In this document: piece by piece, positions 25,673 to 34,606 of the stretch
Layout of the letters: the number at the start of each line of letters is the position of its first letter
Numbering within the stretch: the first letter of the stretch is position 1
Origin: an uncultured Bacteroidales bacterium
GTDB lineage: Bacteria; Bacteroidota; Bacteroidia; Bacteroidales; P3
NCBI GenBank assembly: GCA_944321885.1
Contig: CALUNB010000002.1
Span: 26,201-90,200 of the forward strand
Length of the DNA: 64,000 nt
Reading direction: 5' to 3'
The notes under the pieces: model-generated
What the model was told of the DNA's origin: nothing
The model's input: only the letters and a program-made list of their open reading frames with translations
The model's database searches: none
Translations under genes and position numbers: made by a program

Positions 25673-26764
25673 CTATACGTATTTTTCTCCTTTTTCGGCG
25701 GCGATATCGCCGACAATCTGACGCAGCAGCTGTTCCTGGTCCCTGCGGCAAACCAAGAGGCAATCCCGGTTCTCGACCACGATGAAGTCCTCCAACCCCT
25801 GGAGCACCACCAATTTCTCTTTCGGCATATCCACGAGGCAGTTCCGGGTATCGTAAAGCATGACATTCTTCCCTATCACCGCGTTATGGTGCTTGTCCTT
25901 GGGACGGAACTCGTACAAGGCATTCCAGGTTCCCACGTCGCTCCATCCGAAATCAGCCGCCATCACATACACGTTCTTGGCCTTTTCCATGACCCCGTAA
26001 TCAATCGAGATGCTCTTGCAAACCAGATACACTTTTTCTATGTAATCCTTTTCCAAAGGAGTCCCGTACATGCCCACACCCCCGGCGAACAATTCGTCGA
26101 TTTCCGGAAGGAAAAGCTTGAAGGCCCGCATCGAACTACGGAGCGACCAAATGAAGATACCTGCGTTCCAAAGGAACTCCCCGCTTTGCACGAAAGTCCG
26201 TGCCATTTCCAATCCCGGCTTTTCGGTAAAAAGTTTCACTTTCTTGATGAAAGGGTTGCTGGCGCAGACCTCGTCGGAATCGAACTGGATGTAGCCGTAT
26301 CCCGTGTTCGGATACGAAGGCCGGATTCCCAAGGTGATGAGCCAATCCTGGTTGCTTGCCGCCTCGGCCGCCTCATGGATTACACGGTTGAACACATCCT
26401 GTTTGAGGACCACATGGTCCGCCGGCGCCACCACGACGGTCGCATCGGGATTCAAGGCATGGATACGGTAATTGGCATAAGCGATGCAAGGAGCCGTATT
26501 CTTCCGGTGCGGTTCGCACAAAACCCGGGAAGGAGGCAATTCCGGAAGTTGGCGCAAAACCAAGTCGCGATAAGCCAAACCCGTCACGACAAACACATTC
26601 TCCACCGGACAAAAATCCTTGAAACGGTCAAAGGTTTGCTGGAGCATGGTCCGACCCGTCCCCATCACATCGATGAATTGCTTGGGACAAGCGGAAGTGC
26701 TCATCGGCCAGAAACGCGTCCCCACGCCTCCAGCCATAATAACCACATAATAGTCTTTGTTCAT
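25673..26764 (-). CDS. Mannose-1-phosphate guanylyltransferase
   Basis: This 363-residue nucleotidyltransferase makes GDP-mannose from GTP and mannose 1-phosphate. The N-terminal pyrophosphorylase signature GGVGTRFWPMS (about 11-21) and KQF (about 27) are clear, followed by EPHRKNTAPCIAYA near 78-91. It has only the guanylyltransferase domain; the C-terminal isomerase domain of long ManC proteins is absent. The frame opens at 26791, but the ATG at 26764 gives the usual N-terminus. GDP-mannose would be used for surface glycans, in line with the phosphohexomutase at 19,086. Confidence 0.92.
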   Translation of the reverse strand: MNKDYYVVIMAGGVGTRFWPMSTSACPKQFIDVMGTGRTMLQQTFDRFKDFCPVENVFVVTGLAYRDLVLRQLPELPPSRVLCEPHRKNTAPCIAYANYRIHALNPDATVVVAPADHVVLKQDVFNRVIHEAAEAASNQDWLITLGIRPSYPNTGYGYIQFDSDEVCASNPFIKKVKLFTEKPGLEMARTFVQSGEFLWNAGIFIWSLRSSMRAFKLFLPEIDELFAGGVGMYGTPLEKDYIEKVYLVCKSISIDYGVMEKAKNVYVMAADFGWSDVGTWNALYEFRPKDKHHNAVIGKNVMLYDTRNCLVDMPKEKLVVLQGLEDFIVVENRDCLLVCRRDQEQLLRQIVGDIAAEKGEKYV

Positions 26765-26852
26765 TTCCTCGTCGTTTTGCGCGGACGGCAAAGATAAGAC
26801 TTATTACGAATATACATAGGCTGCACGCCTGGAGGAACGATGGCTGGACTAA

Positions 26853-27176
26853 GAAGCTGTTTAAAATTTCTTGCAATCCTGAAAAGACTGGATTTTCAGG
26901 GACCGGGTTCAGGATTTTGTTTGCCCATCGGGGGCTATTCCGGGTCTTGCTTGAGCGATGCTCGAAGATGGCGGTGTGTCATAATGAGCAATCTGGCTTC
27001 GCCGAAGCCCCTCCGTCTCGGCCATGTTCAAGCAAGGAGCGCTGCTTGACATGGCGCTCGACTTACTCGGGGCTTTGGCTTTGCCGAAGACTGGCTGCAC
27101 CTCGGCAGAGTCCAAGCAAGGTGGGCTACGCCGAAGCCCCTCCGTCTCGGCCAAAATACCCGTTATCACGCACCGC
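26853..27176. repeat. Chimeric repeat: R2 left half joined to R1 copy 4
   Basis: From 26853 the R2 end GAAGCTGTTTAAAATTTC and its first 117 bp are intact, including the inner hairpin and the GCCCATCGGGGGCTATT box. At 26970 it switches to R1 (GGCGGTGTGTCATAATGAG), which runs to the inverse end CCCGTTATCACGCACCGC at 27176. Inside R1, the module GCCGAAGCCCCTCCGTCTCG occurs twice (about 27001 and 27130), and a CCATGTTCAAGCA / TGCTTGACATGG hairpin lies between. TAA is found on both outer sides (26850-26852 and 27177-27179). Confidence 0.75.
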
Positions 27177-28567
27177 TAATAGCCCAAGGTCTTCAACATG
27201 GACTTATAGCTCTGTTCCTTGGCAAACAACTTGGTCGTGTACTCCCCGTTTTCATCCCGGTCGATGATGATGTGCTTGGGAGCCGGCAACAAGCAATGCT
27301 GTATGCCGCCGTAACCCGCCAAAGCTTCCTGGTAAGCCCCCGTATGGAAGAAACCGATATACAAGGGTTCCCCTTCTTTCATCTTGGGCAAGAAAATCGC
27401 GTTGGAATGAGCTTCGCTATTGTAGTAATCCTGGCTGTCACAAGTCAGACCTCCAAGGAAAACCCTCTGGTATTCGTAATCCCAATGGTTGATAGCCATC
27501 AGGATGAAACGCTGGTTGATGCCCCAGGTATCCGGAAGCGTGGTCATGAAAGAACTGTCTATCATGTACCAACGTTCGCGATCGTTCTGCTGTTTCTGGT
27601 TCACGATAGAGTACAGGGACGCGCCGCTTTCCCCCACCGTGAAGGAACCGAACTCGGTGAAAATGTCCGGGTCCGGGATTCCATGTTGACCACAGATATT
27701 CTTGATTTGCGCCACGATTTCCTCTGCCATGTATTCATAATCGTAATCACAATCCAGACGGTTCTTGATCGGGAAACCACCCCCGATATTGATGGCCTGC
27801 AAACTGGGGCAAAGTTTCTTGAGTTCGCAATACAAGCTCACGTTCTTCGCCAATTCATTCCAATAGTAAGAAGAATCCTTGATTCCCGTATTGATGAAAA
27901 AATGCAGCATCTTCAAACGGAACTTCTTGTTCTTCGCAATCCGCTGCTTGTAGAAATCCACAATCTCGTCGTAACGGATACCCAGACGGGAGGTATAGAA
28001 ATCGAACTGCGGTTCTTCTTCCGAGGCAATCCGGATACCCAAAAGGCAATTCTTCTCGATGCACTTGTCCAAATAGTCGAACTCTTCCTTGTTGTCGAGA
28101 ATCGGCGTGGTCTTGGAAAAACCCTGGTTCACCAATTCGGCAATGTTCTCGATATATTGGGGACGTTTGAAACCATTACATATTATATAGTGGTCCTTAT
28201 CCACCAATCCCTGCGCATAAAGCTCGAAAATCAAGTTGATGTCGAAGGCCGAAGAGGTTTCGATATGGACATCGTTCTTCAGAACTTCTTCCAAGACAAA
28301 TTCGAACTGGGAACTTTTGGTACAATAACAATAATGGTAATCCCCTTGGTAATCCACTTTGGCCATGGCCACATTGAAGAGACGCTTCGCCCATTGTATC
28401 TGGGAGGAAATCTTGGGCAAATACGTAATCTTCAGTGGGGTCCCATACTGTTTGATAACATCCATCAAGGGAACATCATTGAAATAAAGCTCCCCGTCGA
28501 CCACCTTGAACTCCTCTTGCGGAAATTCAAAGGTTTGTTCAATCAAGTCGGAATACTTGTTTTTCAT
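27176..28567 (-). CDS. speA: Arginine decarboxylase, short Bacteroidetes type
   Basis: This 463-residue protein belongs to the fold-III (alanine-racemase-like) PLP decarboxylases. The PLP lysine is probably Lys84 in YCTKSSQ, with a glycine-rich phosphate loop NIGGGFP near 290 and GGLTCDSQDYY near 385-395 as the substrate-side motif. It would make agmatine, the first step to putrescine and spermidine. It is shorter than the roughly 630-residue E. coli SpeA; substrate could also be another basic amino acid. The frame opens at 28690, but the ATG at 28567 fits. A -7 element TACTTTTG lies on the minus strand at 28644-28637. The stop codon TAG abuts an R1 repeat. Confidence 0.85.
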   Translation of the reverse strand: MKNKYSDLIEQTFEFPQEEFKVVDGELYFNDVPLMDVIKQYGTPLKITYLPKISSQIQWAKRLFNVAMAKVDYQGDYHYCYCTKSSQFEFVLEEVLKNDVHIETSSAFDINLIFELYAQGLVDKDHYIICNGFKRPQYIENIAELVNQGFSKTTPILDNKEEFDYLDKCIEKNCLLGIRIASEEEPQFDFYTSRLGIRYDEIVDFYKQRIAKNKKFRLKMLHFFINTGIKDSSYYWNELAKNVSLYCELKKLCPSLQAINIGGGFPIKNRLDCDYDYEYMAEEIVAQIKNICGQHGIPDPDIFTEFGSFTVGESGASLYSIVNQKQQNDRERWYMIDSSFMTTLPDTWGINQRFILMAINHWDYEYQRVFLGGLTCDSQDYYNSEAHSNAIFLPKMKEGEPLYIGFFHTGAYQEALAGYGGIQHCLLPAPKHIIIDRDENGEYTTKLFAKEQSYKSMLKTLGY

Positions 28568-28817
28568 TTCTCGATTCAAGTTAACCGGATTCAACCTTTT
28601 TTCCCCAAGTAACTCACTTGGATTGGATCTCGTCTGCAAAAGTAAGCATTCCGCCTTGAAATTTGCGCGAAAAAAAGAAGATTGCAACAAATTTTCAAGG
28701 GCTTCCCAAACAAATTCTACATTTTTTCCTATATTTGGCGCCCTGTTTCAAACAGGGATCGTGTCCGGCACTCTGCCAGGACCACTTGCCCGGAAGGGGC
28801 AAAATACACCCATAAAC

Positions 28818-30029
28818 ATGGAAACCAAGCAAATAAGAAAGGACTTCCCCATCCTGGACCAAAAGGTCAACGGCTACCCGTTGGTTTATTTGGACAATGC
28901 GGCGACCACGCAGAAGCCCGTCCAAGTCCTGGAAAGGCTCCTTTCCTATTATAAGTCGGAAAACAGCAACATCCACCGGGGGGTCCACCACCTCAGCCAG
29001 GAAGCCACGGACGCCTATGAAGACGCCCGCTCTTACGTGGCAGGTTTCATGGGTGCGGATTCAAACCATACGGTGTTGTTCACCAAAGGCACGACCGAAT
29101 CGATTAATTTGGTCGCCAACGGGTTCCGTTCCTTATTGAAGGCCAGGGACCATGTGGTCGCGACCCTGTCCGACCATCATTCCAACTTCGTACCCTGGCA
29201 ACAAGCCTGCCTGTACAGCGGGGCCCTTTTCCATGCCCTGCCCCTGTTACCCGATGGCGGTCTCGACTTGGAACAGCTTGGACGGCTCTTGACCTTGGAA
29301 CCCAAAATCCTGGTCCTGCCCCACATTTCCAATGTCATCGGAAGAATCAACCCGGTCAAGGAAATTATCCGCATGGCCCACTGTCACGGGACTGCCGTCT
29401 TGGTCGACGGAGCGCAAGCCATCGCCCATCTGCCGGTTTCCGTCAGCGATTTAAATGCCGATTTTTATTGCTGGTCGGGCCATAAAGCCTACGGACCGAC
29501 AGGCATCGGGGTCCTTTGCGCCAAGACAAGCTGGTTGGAAAAACTTCCCCCTTACCAGTTCGGCGGGGAAATGATTGAAGAAGTCACGGTGGAAAAGACC
29601 ACATTCGCCCCGCTGCCATTCAAATTCGAAGCCGGAACGCCTCCCATCGCGGAAGCCTTAGCCATGAAAACGGCCCTCCAGTATATAAAAGGAATAGGTT
29701 TCGAGTCCCTCATGCAACACGGGCAAGACCTCTGTCGATACGCCTTTGCACGGCTCATGGAAATCCCTGGCATGGAGATTTACGGTTCAGACCAAGACAG
29801 ATGCGGGTTGGTTTCTTTCAACGTAAAAGGCGCATACCACTATGATGTAGGAGTCATCTTGGACCAGATGGGCATCGCGGTCCGCACCGGACACCACTGT
29901 GCCCAACCCTTGATGGACTTCCTCGGCATTCCCGGTTCGGTCCGTTGCAGTTTCGCCGTCTACAACACGCGGCAAGAAGTGGACCGATTGGTGGAAGCTG
30001 TCGGCAAAGCGGCCCGGATGCTGCGGTGA
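28818..30029 (+). CDS. sufS: Cysteine desulfurase, SufS type
   Basis: This 403-residue PLP enzyme removes sulfur from cysteine for Fe-S cluster assembly. The PLP lysine is Lys223 in CWSGHKAYGP, and the persulfide cysteine is Cys361 in RTGHHCAQP, both on the positions and short loop typical of SufS (group II). It usually sits with sufBCD; here it stands alone, followed by a T9SS-exported protease. A full -7 element TATATTTG is at 28730-28737, though its -33 is poor. The frame opens at 28506, but the ATG at 28818 gives the family N-terminus RKDFPIL. Confidence 0.93.
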   Translation: METKQIRKDFPILDQKVNGYPLVYLDNAATTQKPVQVLERLLSYYKSENSNIHRGVHHLSQEATDAYEDARSYVAGFMGADSNHTVLFTKGTTESINLVANGFRSLLKARDHVVATLSDHHSNFVPWQQACLYSGALFHALPLLPDGGLDLEQLGRLLTLEPKILVLPHISNVIGRINPVKEIIRMAHCHGTAVLVDGAQAIAHLPVSVSDLNADFYCWSGHKAYGPTGIGVLCAKTSWLEKLPPYQFGGEMIEEVTVEKTTFAPLPFKFEAGTPPIAEALAMKTALQYIKGIGFESLMQHGQDLCRYAFARLMEIPGMEIYGSDQDRCGLVSFNVKGAYHYDVGVILDQMGIAVRTGHHCAQPLMDFLGIPGSVRCSFAVYNTRQEVDRLVEAVGKAARMLR

Positions 30030-30091
30030 AACGGGAATCCAGACAAACAGAAAACAAAACGAAAAAAAATACTAAAACATTTTTTTCACCC

Positions 30092-32290
30092 ATGAATGCT
30101 TTAAAAAAACTTTCGATCCTGTGCTTGGGAGGTTTGTTCGGCGCAAGCCTTCAAGCCCAGCAGTACCTCGACAATGCCCTTTATGTAAAACTCAAGGAGA
30201 GTTCGCCCGTGAGCGCCAAAAGCATGGGACGCAAAACCGTCCCCCTTTCTTCCTTGGGACTCAAAATCACCCAGGCCAAAAACAATAAATTCGGTCTCCA
30301 CCAAGAAGCCCGCTCCATGAGCTTGTTCAACAACCCGGTACTGGACAAGACCTTCAGCATCAGCTTCGACAGCACCACCCAAATCGACAAGCTCATCCGC
30401 GCCTTGGAAAACGATCCGAACGTGGAATATGTGGAAAGGGTGCGTATTTATGAAACCTACGGTATCCTCCCCGAACACAAGGAAGGGACGAAAGCCGTAC
30501 CCGACGACCCTTATTACCAACCTGTCGGGGAGGTCGACTTCCAATGGTACCTGAAGCAAGTCAACGCCGAGGGCGCATGGGATATCCAAGCTTCGGGTTC
30601 ACCCAACATCATCGCCGCCGTGGTGGATGGTGCCATCTGGGCTGAACATCCCGAGCTCAACATTCCCACGGAACGGCAACACAACGCCGGCACAGGTACG
30701 GAAGGAAACTCGAACCCTCCCTCTACCGTAACACAAAACGAAACCTGTGATGCGCTCTACAGCGAAAACCCCGATGTGGATCCTTGTCCTTCCTATTCCT
30801 GGTCGCATGGGACACACTGTGCCGGGGTGGTAGGGGCCACTAAAAACAACGGGGAAGGCATTGCATCCTTGGCTTCGGGTGTCACCCTCTTGGCCGTTGC
30901 CGCACATCTTCCGCAATATTCGGAAGCGGTCGTAGGCGGTGACAACGGTATTGTCTGGGCCGCCGAACACGGTGCCAGGGTCATCAGCTGCTCCTGGGGT
31001 TCCACCTCCCTTCCTAGCCGCACAGAGGAAGCAATCCTCAAAGAATGCTACGACAGCAATATCGTGGTCGTAGCCGCAGCGGGGAACGACAATATCTCCT
31101 CACCCCATGCCCCGGCCACATCCCCGCATGTCATCAGCGTGGGTTCGGTGGATGAAGACGGTGGCAAATCCTCCTTTTCCAACTACGGGAACTGGGTACA
31201 CATCACAGCCCCTGGAGGAACGGCCAGCAGGGAAAACAACTATGCCGCCATTTTCAGCACCACTTTCTGCCAAAACCAATACACCCGGCTCTACCACTCC
31301 GGCCTGGGAGATCCGTTCGCAGGCGAGTACTATGACGAAATGAGCGGGACCTCGATGGCCACGCCTCTGGTAGCTAGCTTATGCGCCTTGATGCTGTCCT
31401 ACGATTCCACCCTGACACCGGGTGAGATCAAGGACATCCTTCAAAACACCTCGAGCCATGTAAGCTCCAACTCCCAGTATTTCACACCGCTGGCAGGTAC
31501 CATCGATGCCGCTGCCGCTTTGCAAGCCGTCCAAGGACGCAAATACGATGCCCCTGTCCAGAACCTGACCGTTACCGATTACACCCTTGACTCCCTCTGG
31601 CTGGATTGGGATGCTCCCTCCGGCAACACCCACGACATCCTCAGCTACAACATTTACAAGAACGGGGTACTTTTGGATTCCATGTGGAGCGCGGAAAACA
31701 CTTCCTATATCGACACCACGATCGAGGGTGGCATGACCACCTATATGGTATCCGTGAACTATTCCGATGGTTATACCTCCATCCGCAAGGAAGCACAGGA
31801 AGATATCCCCAACATCTACACCGTCGAAGTCTTCTGCACGCCGAGAAACGCGGGTACGGTTACCGGAGCCGGCCGCTATGCGGAAAACGCCCGTGCAGCC
31901 TTACGGGCTTATCCCGACAGCGGATATGTTTTCCGCCATTGGTACGGCCAAGGTGGCGTGCTTTCGACACGGGACTATTATGAAGTAGTCGTAAGGGAAA
32001 ATGTAAGCATCGATGCCATCTTCGCAGTCGATCCTTCTGCCAACGAAGAACTCTTGGCCGAAGAAACCCGTCTTGCCCCCAATCCCGTACGGGAAATCTT
32101 GGAAATCAACAGCCCTGCTGCCATCGAGACCCTCTCGGTTTTCGACCTCCAAGGCCGTAAACTCAAAGAAATGGATGGCAACAACCAAAATGATTTCCAA
32201 ATGAATGCCAGCTTCCTGAGCGAAGGAACCTACGTGCTGGAACTCCGCACCAACATGGGGACCATCAAGAAAAAGTTCGTCAAATTGTAA
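30092..32290 (+). CDS. Subtilisin-family (S8) serine protease with T9SS sorting domain
   Basis: This is a 732-residue secreted protease. A signal peptide (1-23, ending LQAQ) is followed by an inhibitor-like propeptide (about 24-120). The catalytic domain has Asp179 (AAVVDGA), His239 (WSHGTHCAG), oxyanion Asn332 and Ser421 (MSGTSMATP). A fibronectin-like module follows (about 490-570), then a repeat-like beta domain. The C-terminal 75 residues are a T9SS type A sorting domain (APNPVRE ... GTYVLEL ... KKKFVKL), so it should cross the outer membrane by type IX secretion. Its TAA stop (32288-32290) forms the left target duplication of R2 copy A. Confidence 0.93.
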   Translation: MNALKKLSILCLGGLFGASLQAQQYLDNALYVKLKESSPVSAKSMGRKTVPLSSLGLKITQAKNNKFGLHQEARSMSLFNNPVLDKTFSISFDSTTQIDKLIRALENDPNVEYVERVRIYETYGILPEHKEGTKAVPDDPYYQPVGEVDFQWYLKQVNAEGAWDIQASGSPNIIAAVVDGAIWAEHPELNIPTERQHNAGTGTEGNSNPPSTVTQNETCDALYSENPDVDPCPSYSWSHGTHCAGVVGATKNNGEGIASLASGVTLLAVAAHLPQYSEAVVGGDNGIVWAAEHGARVISCSWGSTSLPSRTEEAILKECYDSNIVVVAAAGNDNISSPHAPATSPHVISVGSVDEDGGKSSFSNYGNWVHITAPGGTASRENNYAAIFSTTFCQNQYTRLYHSGLGDPFAGEYYDEMSGTSMATPLVASLCALMLSYDSTLTPGEIKDILQNTSSHVSSNSQYFTPLAGTIDAAAALQAVQGRKYDAPVQNLTVTDYTLDSLWLDWDAPSGNTHDILSYNIYKNGVLLDSMWSAENTSYIDTTIEGGMTTYMVSVNYSDGYTSIRKEAQEDIPNIYTVEVFCTPRNAGTVTGAGRYAENARAALRAYPDSGYVFRHWYGQGGVLSTRDYYEVVVRENVSIDAIFAVDPSANEELLAEETRLAPNPVREILEINSPAAIETLSVFDLQGRKLKEMDGNNQNDFQMNASFLSEGTYVLELRTNMGTIKKKFVKL

Positions 32291-32571
32291 GAAGCTGTTT
32301 AAATTTATTTGTTTAGGCCATCGGGAGGGGATTTCGCGGGATGGCGCCGCGTTTTTCAAAGGAGGATAGCCCAGCTATCGGACGTGAAAAACGCAACGAT
32401 AGCGAAAGTCGAGCGGGGAATCAAAGCTTGCTTTGATTTCTCCGAGACCAAGCTATCTTCGAGCTTCGCTCAACCTAGACCCGGAATAGCCCCCGATGGG
32501 CAAACAAAATCCTGAATCCGGTCCCTGAAAATTCATTCTTTTCAGGATTGCAAGAAATTTTAAACAGCTTC
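32291..32571. repeat. R2 repeat copy A, MITE-like, 281 bp
   Basis: The ends GAAGCTGTTTAAA and TTTAAACAGCTTC are inverted repeats of 13 bp. The flanking TAA at 32288-32290 and at 32572-32574 is a 3-bp target duplication; the left one is the stop codon of the S8 protease. Inside are nested hairpins: GCGTTTTTCA/TGAAAAACGC around GATAGC/GCTATC, AATCAAAGC/GCTTTGATT inside a wider GATAGC...GCTATC frame, and CCTGAAAA/TTTTCAGG near the right end. No transposase is encoded. An open frame of 68 codons is present but not supported as a gene. Confidence 0.9.
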
Positions 32572-32596
32572 TAAGCTTTCATTGAAACCCCATGGG

Positions 32597-32636
32597 GAAA
32601 CAAAAAAGCCGGGAAAATCCCCGGCTTTTTTGTTTC
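32597..32636. terminator. Strong bidirectional terminator
   Basis: GAAACAAAAAAGCCGGG (32597-32613) and CCCGGCTTTTTTGTTTC (32620-32636) are perfect inverted repeats of 17 bp around a 6-nt loop. A-tracts and T-tracts on both sides make it work in both directions. It separates the S8 protease from the convergent exonuclease gene. Confidence 0.93.
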
Positions 32637-32663
32637 CTCATCCTCCGTAAAAAAGGCGACAAC

Positions 32664-33482
32664 TTATCTCCGAAACTTCGTCCTGAGACGTATCTCCGTC
32701 AAGACCTGCTTGGTATAAAGTGGAAAATCGGCCTTTTGGACCCAGTCGTAATACGAAGGTTCCGCCTGCAAGACATCCGCCACCTTCTTTCCTTTGTGTT
32801 TCCCGAATCCGAAAACTTCCTCCCCCTTCTCGTCATACAAGATGAACCCGGCCAAATCCGCGCTGGGATGCATGGTCGAAAAAGCCGAAAGCGCCTCCAC
32901 GTTGTTTTCCACCGGATAACTCAACTGCCCGTTCTTTTCCTGGTAAGGGACATGTTCGTAGCGCTGGACCTGGGCCTTCAAGATTTCAAAAGTGGCCCGT
33001 GTATCGTTCATGGCCGCATGGGCGCCTTCCAGATCCTTGCCCAAATAGAATTTCACGGCTGCCGCCAAATTCCGGGGTTCCATCTTGTGGAAAATATTCT
33101 GCACATCAATCATGCGGCGCCCTTCCATCTTGAAAGGACATCCCACCCTCAAAAATTCCTCCACCAGCATCGGCACATCGAACTTGTTGGAATTGAAGCC
33201 TCCCAGGTCGCTGTTACCGAGGAACTGAAGCAAACGTGGAGCAATTTCCTTGAATGTGGGTTCCAAAGCCACATCGGCATCGTAAATATGGTGCACGGCG
33301 GAAGATTCGGGAGGTATCGGAATTCCAGGGTTCACCCGTTGGTAAAACTCTTCCGTCTTCCCATCCGGCAAAGCCTTGATAATCGCGATTTCGATAATCC
33401 TGTCCGAACCCAATTTCAGGCCGGTGGTTTCCAAGTCAAAAACACAAAGCGGCTTGCTCAACTGCAATTTAAATTCTTCCAT
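32664..33482 (-). CDS. 3'-5' exonuclease of the DnaQ family
   Basis: This is a 272-residue protein. The DEDDh exonuclease domain is at about 10-180, with motif FDLETTG (15-21, Asp16 and Glu18), GFNSNKFDVPML near 95-105 and HAAMNDTRAT with catalytic His and Asp near 155-160. The remaining 90 residues include FGKHKGKKVADV, a motif of a small C-terminal domain often found on Bacteroidetes exonucleases (DUF3820-like). It may serve in proofreading or repair; it is not the polymerase epsilon subunit by context. Confidence 0.88.
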   Translation of the reverse strand: MEEFKLQLSKPLCVFDLETTGLKLGSDRIIEIAIIKALPDGKTEEFYQRVNPGIPIPPESSAVHHIYDADVALEPTFKEIAPRLLQFLGNSDLGGFNSNKFDVPMLVEEFLRVGCPFKMEGRRMIDVQNIFHKMEPRNLAAAVKFYLGKDLEGAHAAMNDTRATFEILKAQVQRYEHVPYQEKNGQLSYPVENNVEALSAFSTMHPSADLAGFILYDEKGEEVFGFGKHKGKKVADVLQAEPSYYDWVQKADFPLYTKQVLTEIRLRTKFRR

Positions 33483-33622
33483 GTCTTATTTCTTTCCGGA
33501 ATCCTTGATTCCCGTTATTTTTTCTTGCAATCCTTTTCGTACCCGCACAAAGGCTTGCTATCCCCTATAGGACCCGCAGCCCGACCGGATTCGGTCCGCC
33601 AAATTTCCCGGACCGGAAAGAA

Positions 33623-34600
33623 TCAGCACATCCCTTCCGGCCATTCTTCCCCGAACGTTTCCCGGCAAAAGCATAGGTATTCCCCCTCTTCCGTAAAATG
33701 TTTAATCCGTTCAAAAGCACTTTCCGGCACAAAACGGCCTGCAAATTTACTCCAAAACAACTTCTGCCGCTGCAAAACCGTTGCTCCGGACAAGCCGGAA
33801 TCACGGTAGTTCCGGAACAAAGCCGCCAAGAAGCGGGCGAACAAACGCGTTTGCTCCTTTTCCGTGAAATGGAAACCACTCAAATAACATGGCAAAAAAG
33901 GATTGGCAATGACGGCCCGCCCTAACATGACACGCCGGACGGAAGGAAAGCGGCGGGCAAATACCAAAGCTGTTTCCACACTGTCGATGTCCCCGCTGTA
34001 AACGCAAGGATGACGCATAACCGGTAAAATCCTTTCAAACTTGTCCCAATCGGCCTTTCCTCCGTAAAGCTGGAGGCCAATCCGGGGATGGACCGCCACA
34101 TAAGCAAGAGGAAAAGCGTTCAAGACATCCATGACAGGATAAATCTCGGAATCCGAAGCATAGCCCAAGCGCAACTTGACCGAAAGCGCCACCGGGGAAG
34201 AAGGCAACACCTTTTCCAAAAAGCTCGCAATCCGGTCCGGATGCGGTAACAACCCACTCCCCCTCTGCTTCCGGGCCACATTCCGCACCGGGCAGCCCAA
34301 GTTCCAATCAAGCGTGGAATACCCCATCGAATGCAAGGCCTCGGCCATCGGCAAAAAATAACCGGCTTCGTTTCCCAAGAACTGGGGTTCCACCTCCATG
34401 CGATTGTTTTCCGGGAACAAATCCTTCAAAAGCGAAAGCCGGACCCGGGCTCCCGGCACCAAGCTCACGAAAGGACTGACTGCCTTCCTCATCCGGGAAT
34501 AAGCCCCGAAAACTTCCATCCAGGCATTCCGGTACGGGTAATCCGTCACCCCGTCCATGGGTGCCAATATCCATTCGACCGACTCCAATTCCTCTATCAT
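33623..34600 (-). CDS. tRNA-dihydrouridine synthase family protein
   Basis: This 325-residue FMN enzyme has a TIM-barrel layout: APMDGVTDYPYRNA (13-26), DWNLGCPVRNVARKQRGSGLL with the catalytic Cys103, the SVKLRLGYASD strand near 140-150, VHPRIGLQLYGG near 175-185, and VMLGRAVIANPF near 235-245. It reduces uridine to dihydrouridine in tRNA D-loops. The specific site (U20 or other) cannot be predicted. The ATG at 34600 is preferred over the extension to 34630, which runs into the 78-bp tandem repeats that make up its upstream region. Confidence 0.9.
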   Translation of the reverse strand: MIEELESVEWILAPMDGVTDYPYRNAWMEVFGAYSRMRKAVSPFVSLVPGARVRLSLLKDLFPENNRMEVEPQFLGNEAGYFLPMAEALHSMGYSTLDWNLGCPVRNVARKQRGSGLLPHPDRIASFLEKVLPSSPVALSVKLRLGYASDSEIYPVMDVLNAFPLAYVAVHPRIGLQLYGGKADWDKFERILPVMRHPCVYSGDIDSVETALVFARRFPSVRRVMLGRAVIANPFLPCYLSGFHFTEKEQTRLFARFLAALFRNYRDSGLSGATVLQRQKLFWSKFAGRFVPESAFERIKHFTEEGEYLCFCRETFGEEWPEGMC

Positions 34601-34606
34601 ATTGCA

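Noticed and set aside
28506..28817. An N-terminal extension of SufS
   Set aside because: It overlaps the speA start on the other strand and contains the promoter region between the two genes; the SufS family begins at the ATG at 28,818.
32309..32515. A 68-codon open frame shared by R2 copies A (32,309) and C (60,880)
   Set aside because: It starts with TTG, has no ribosome binding site, and most differences between the copies change the amino acid. It is lost in copies B and D. It is explained by the hairpin-rich repeat rather than by coding.
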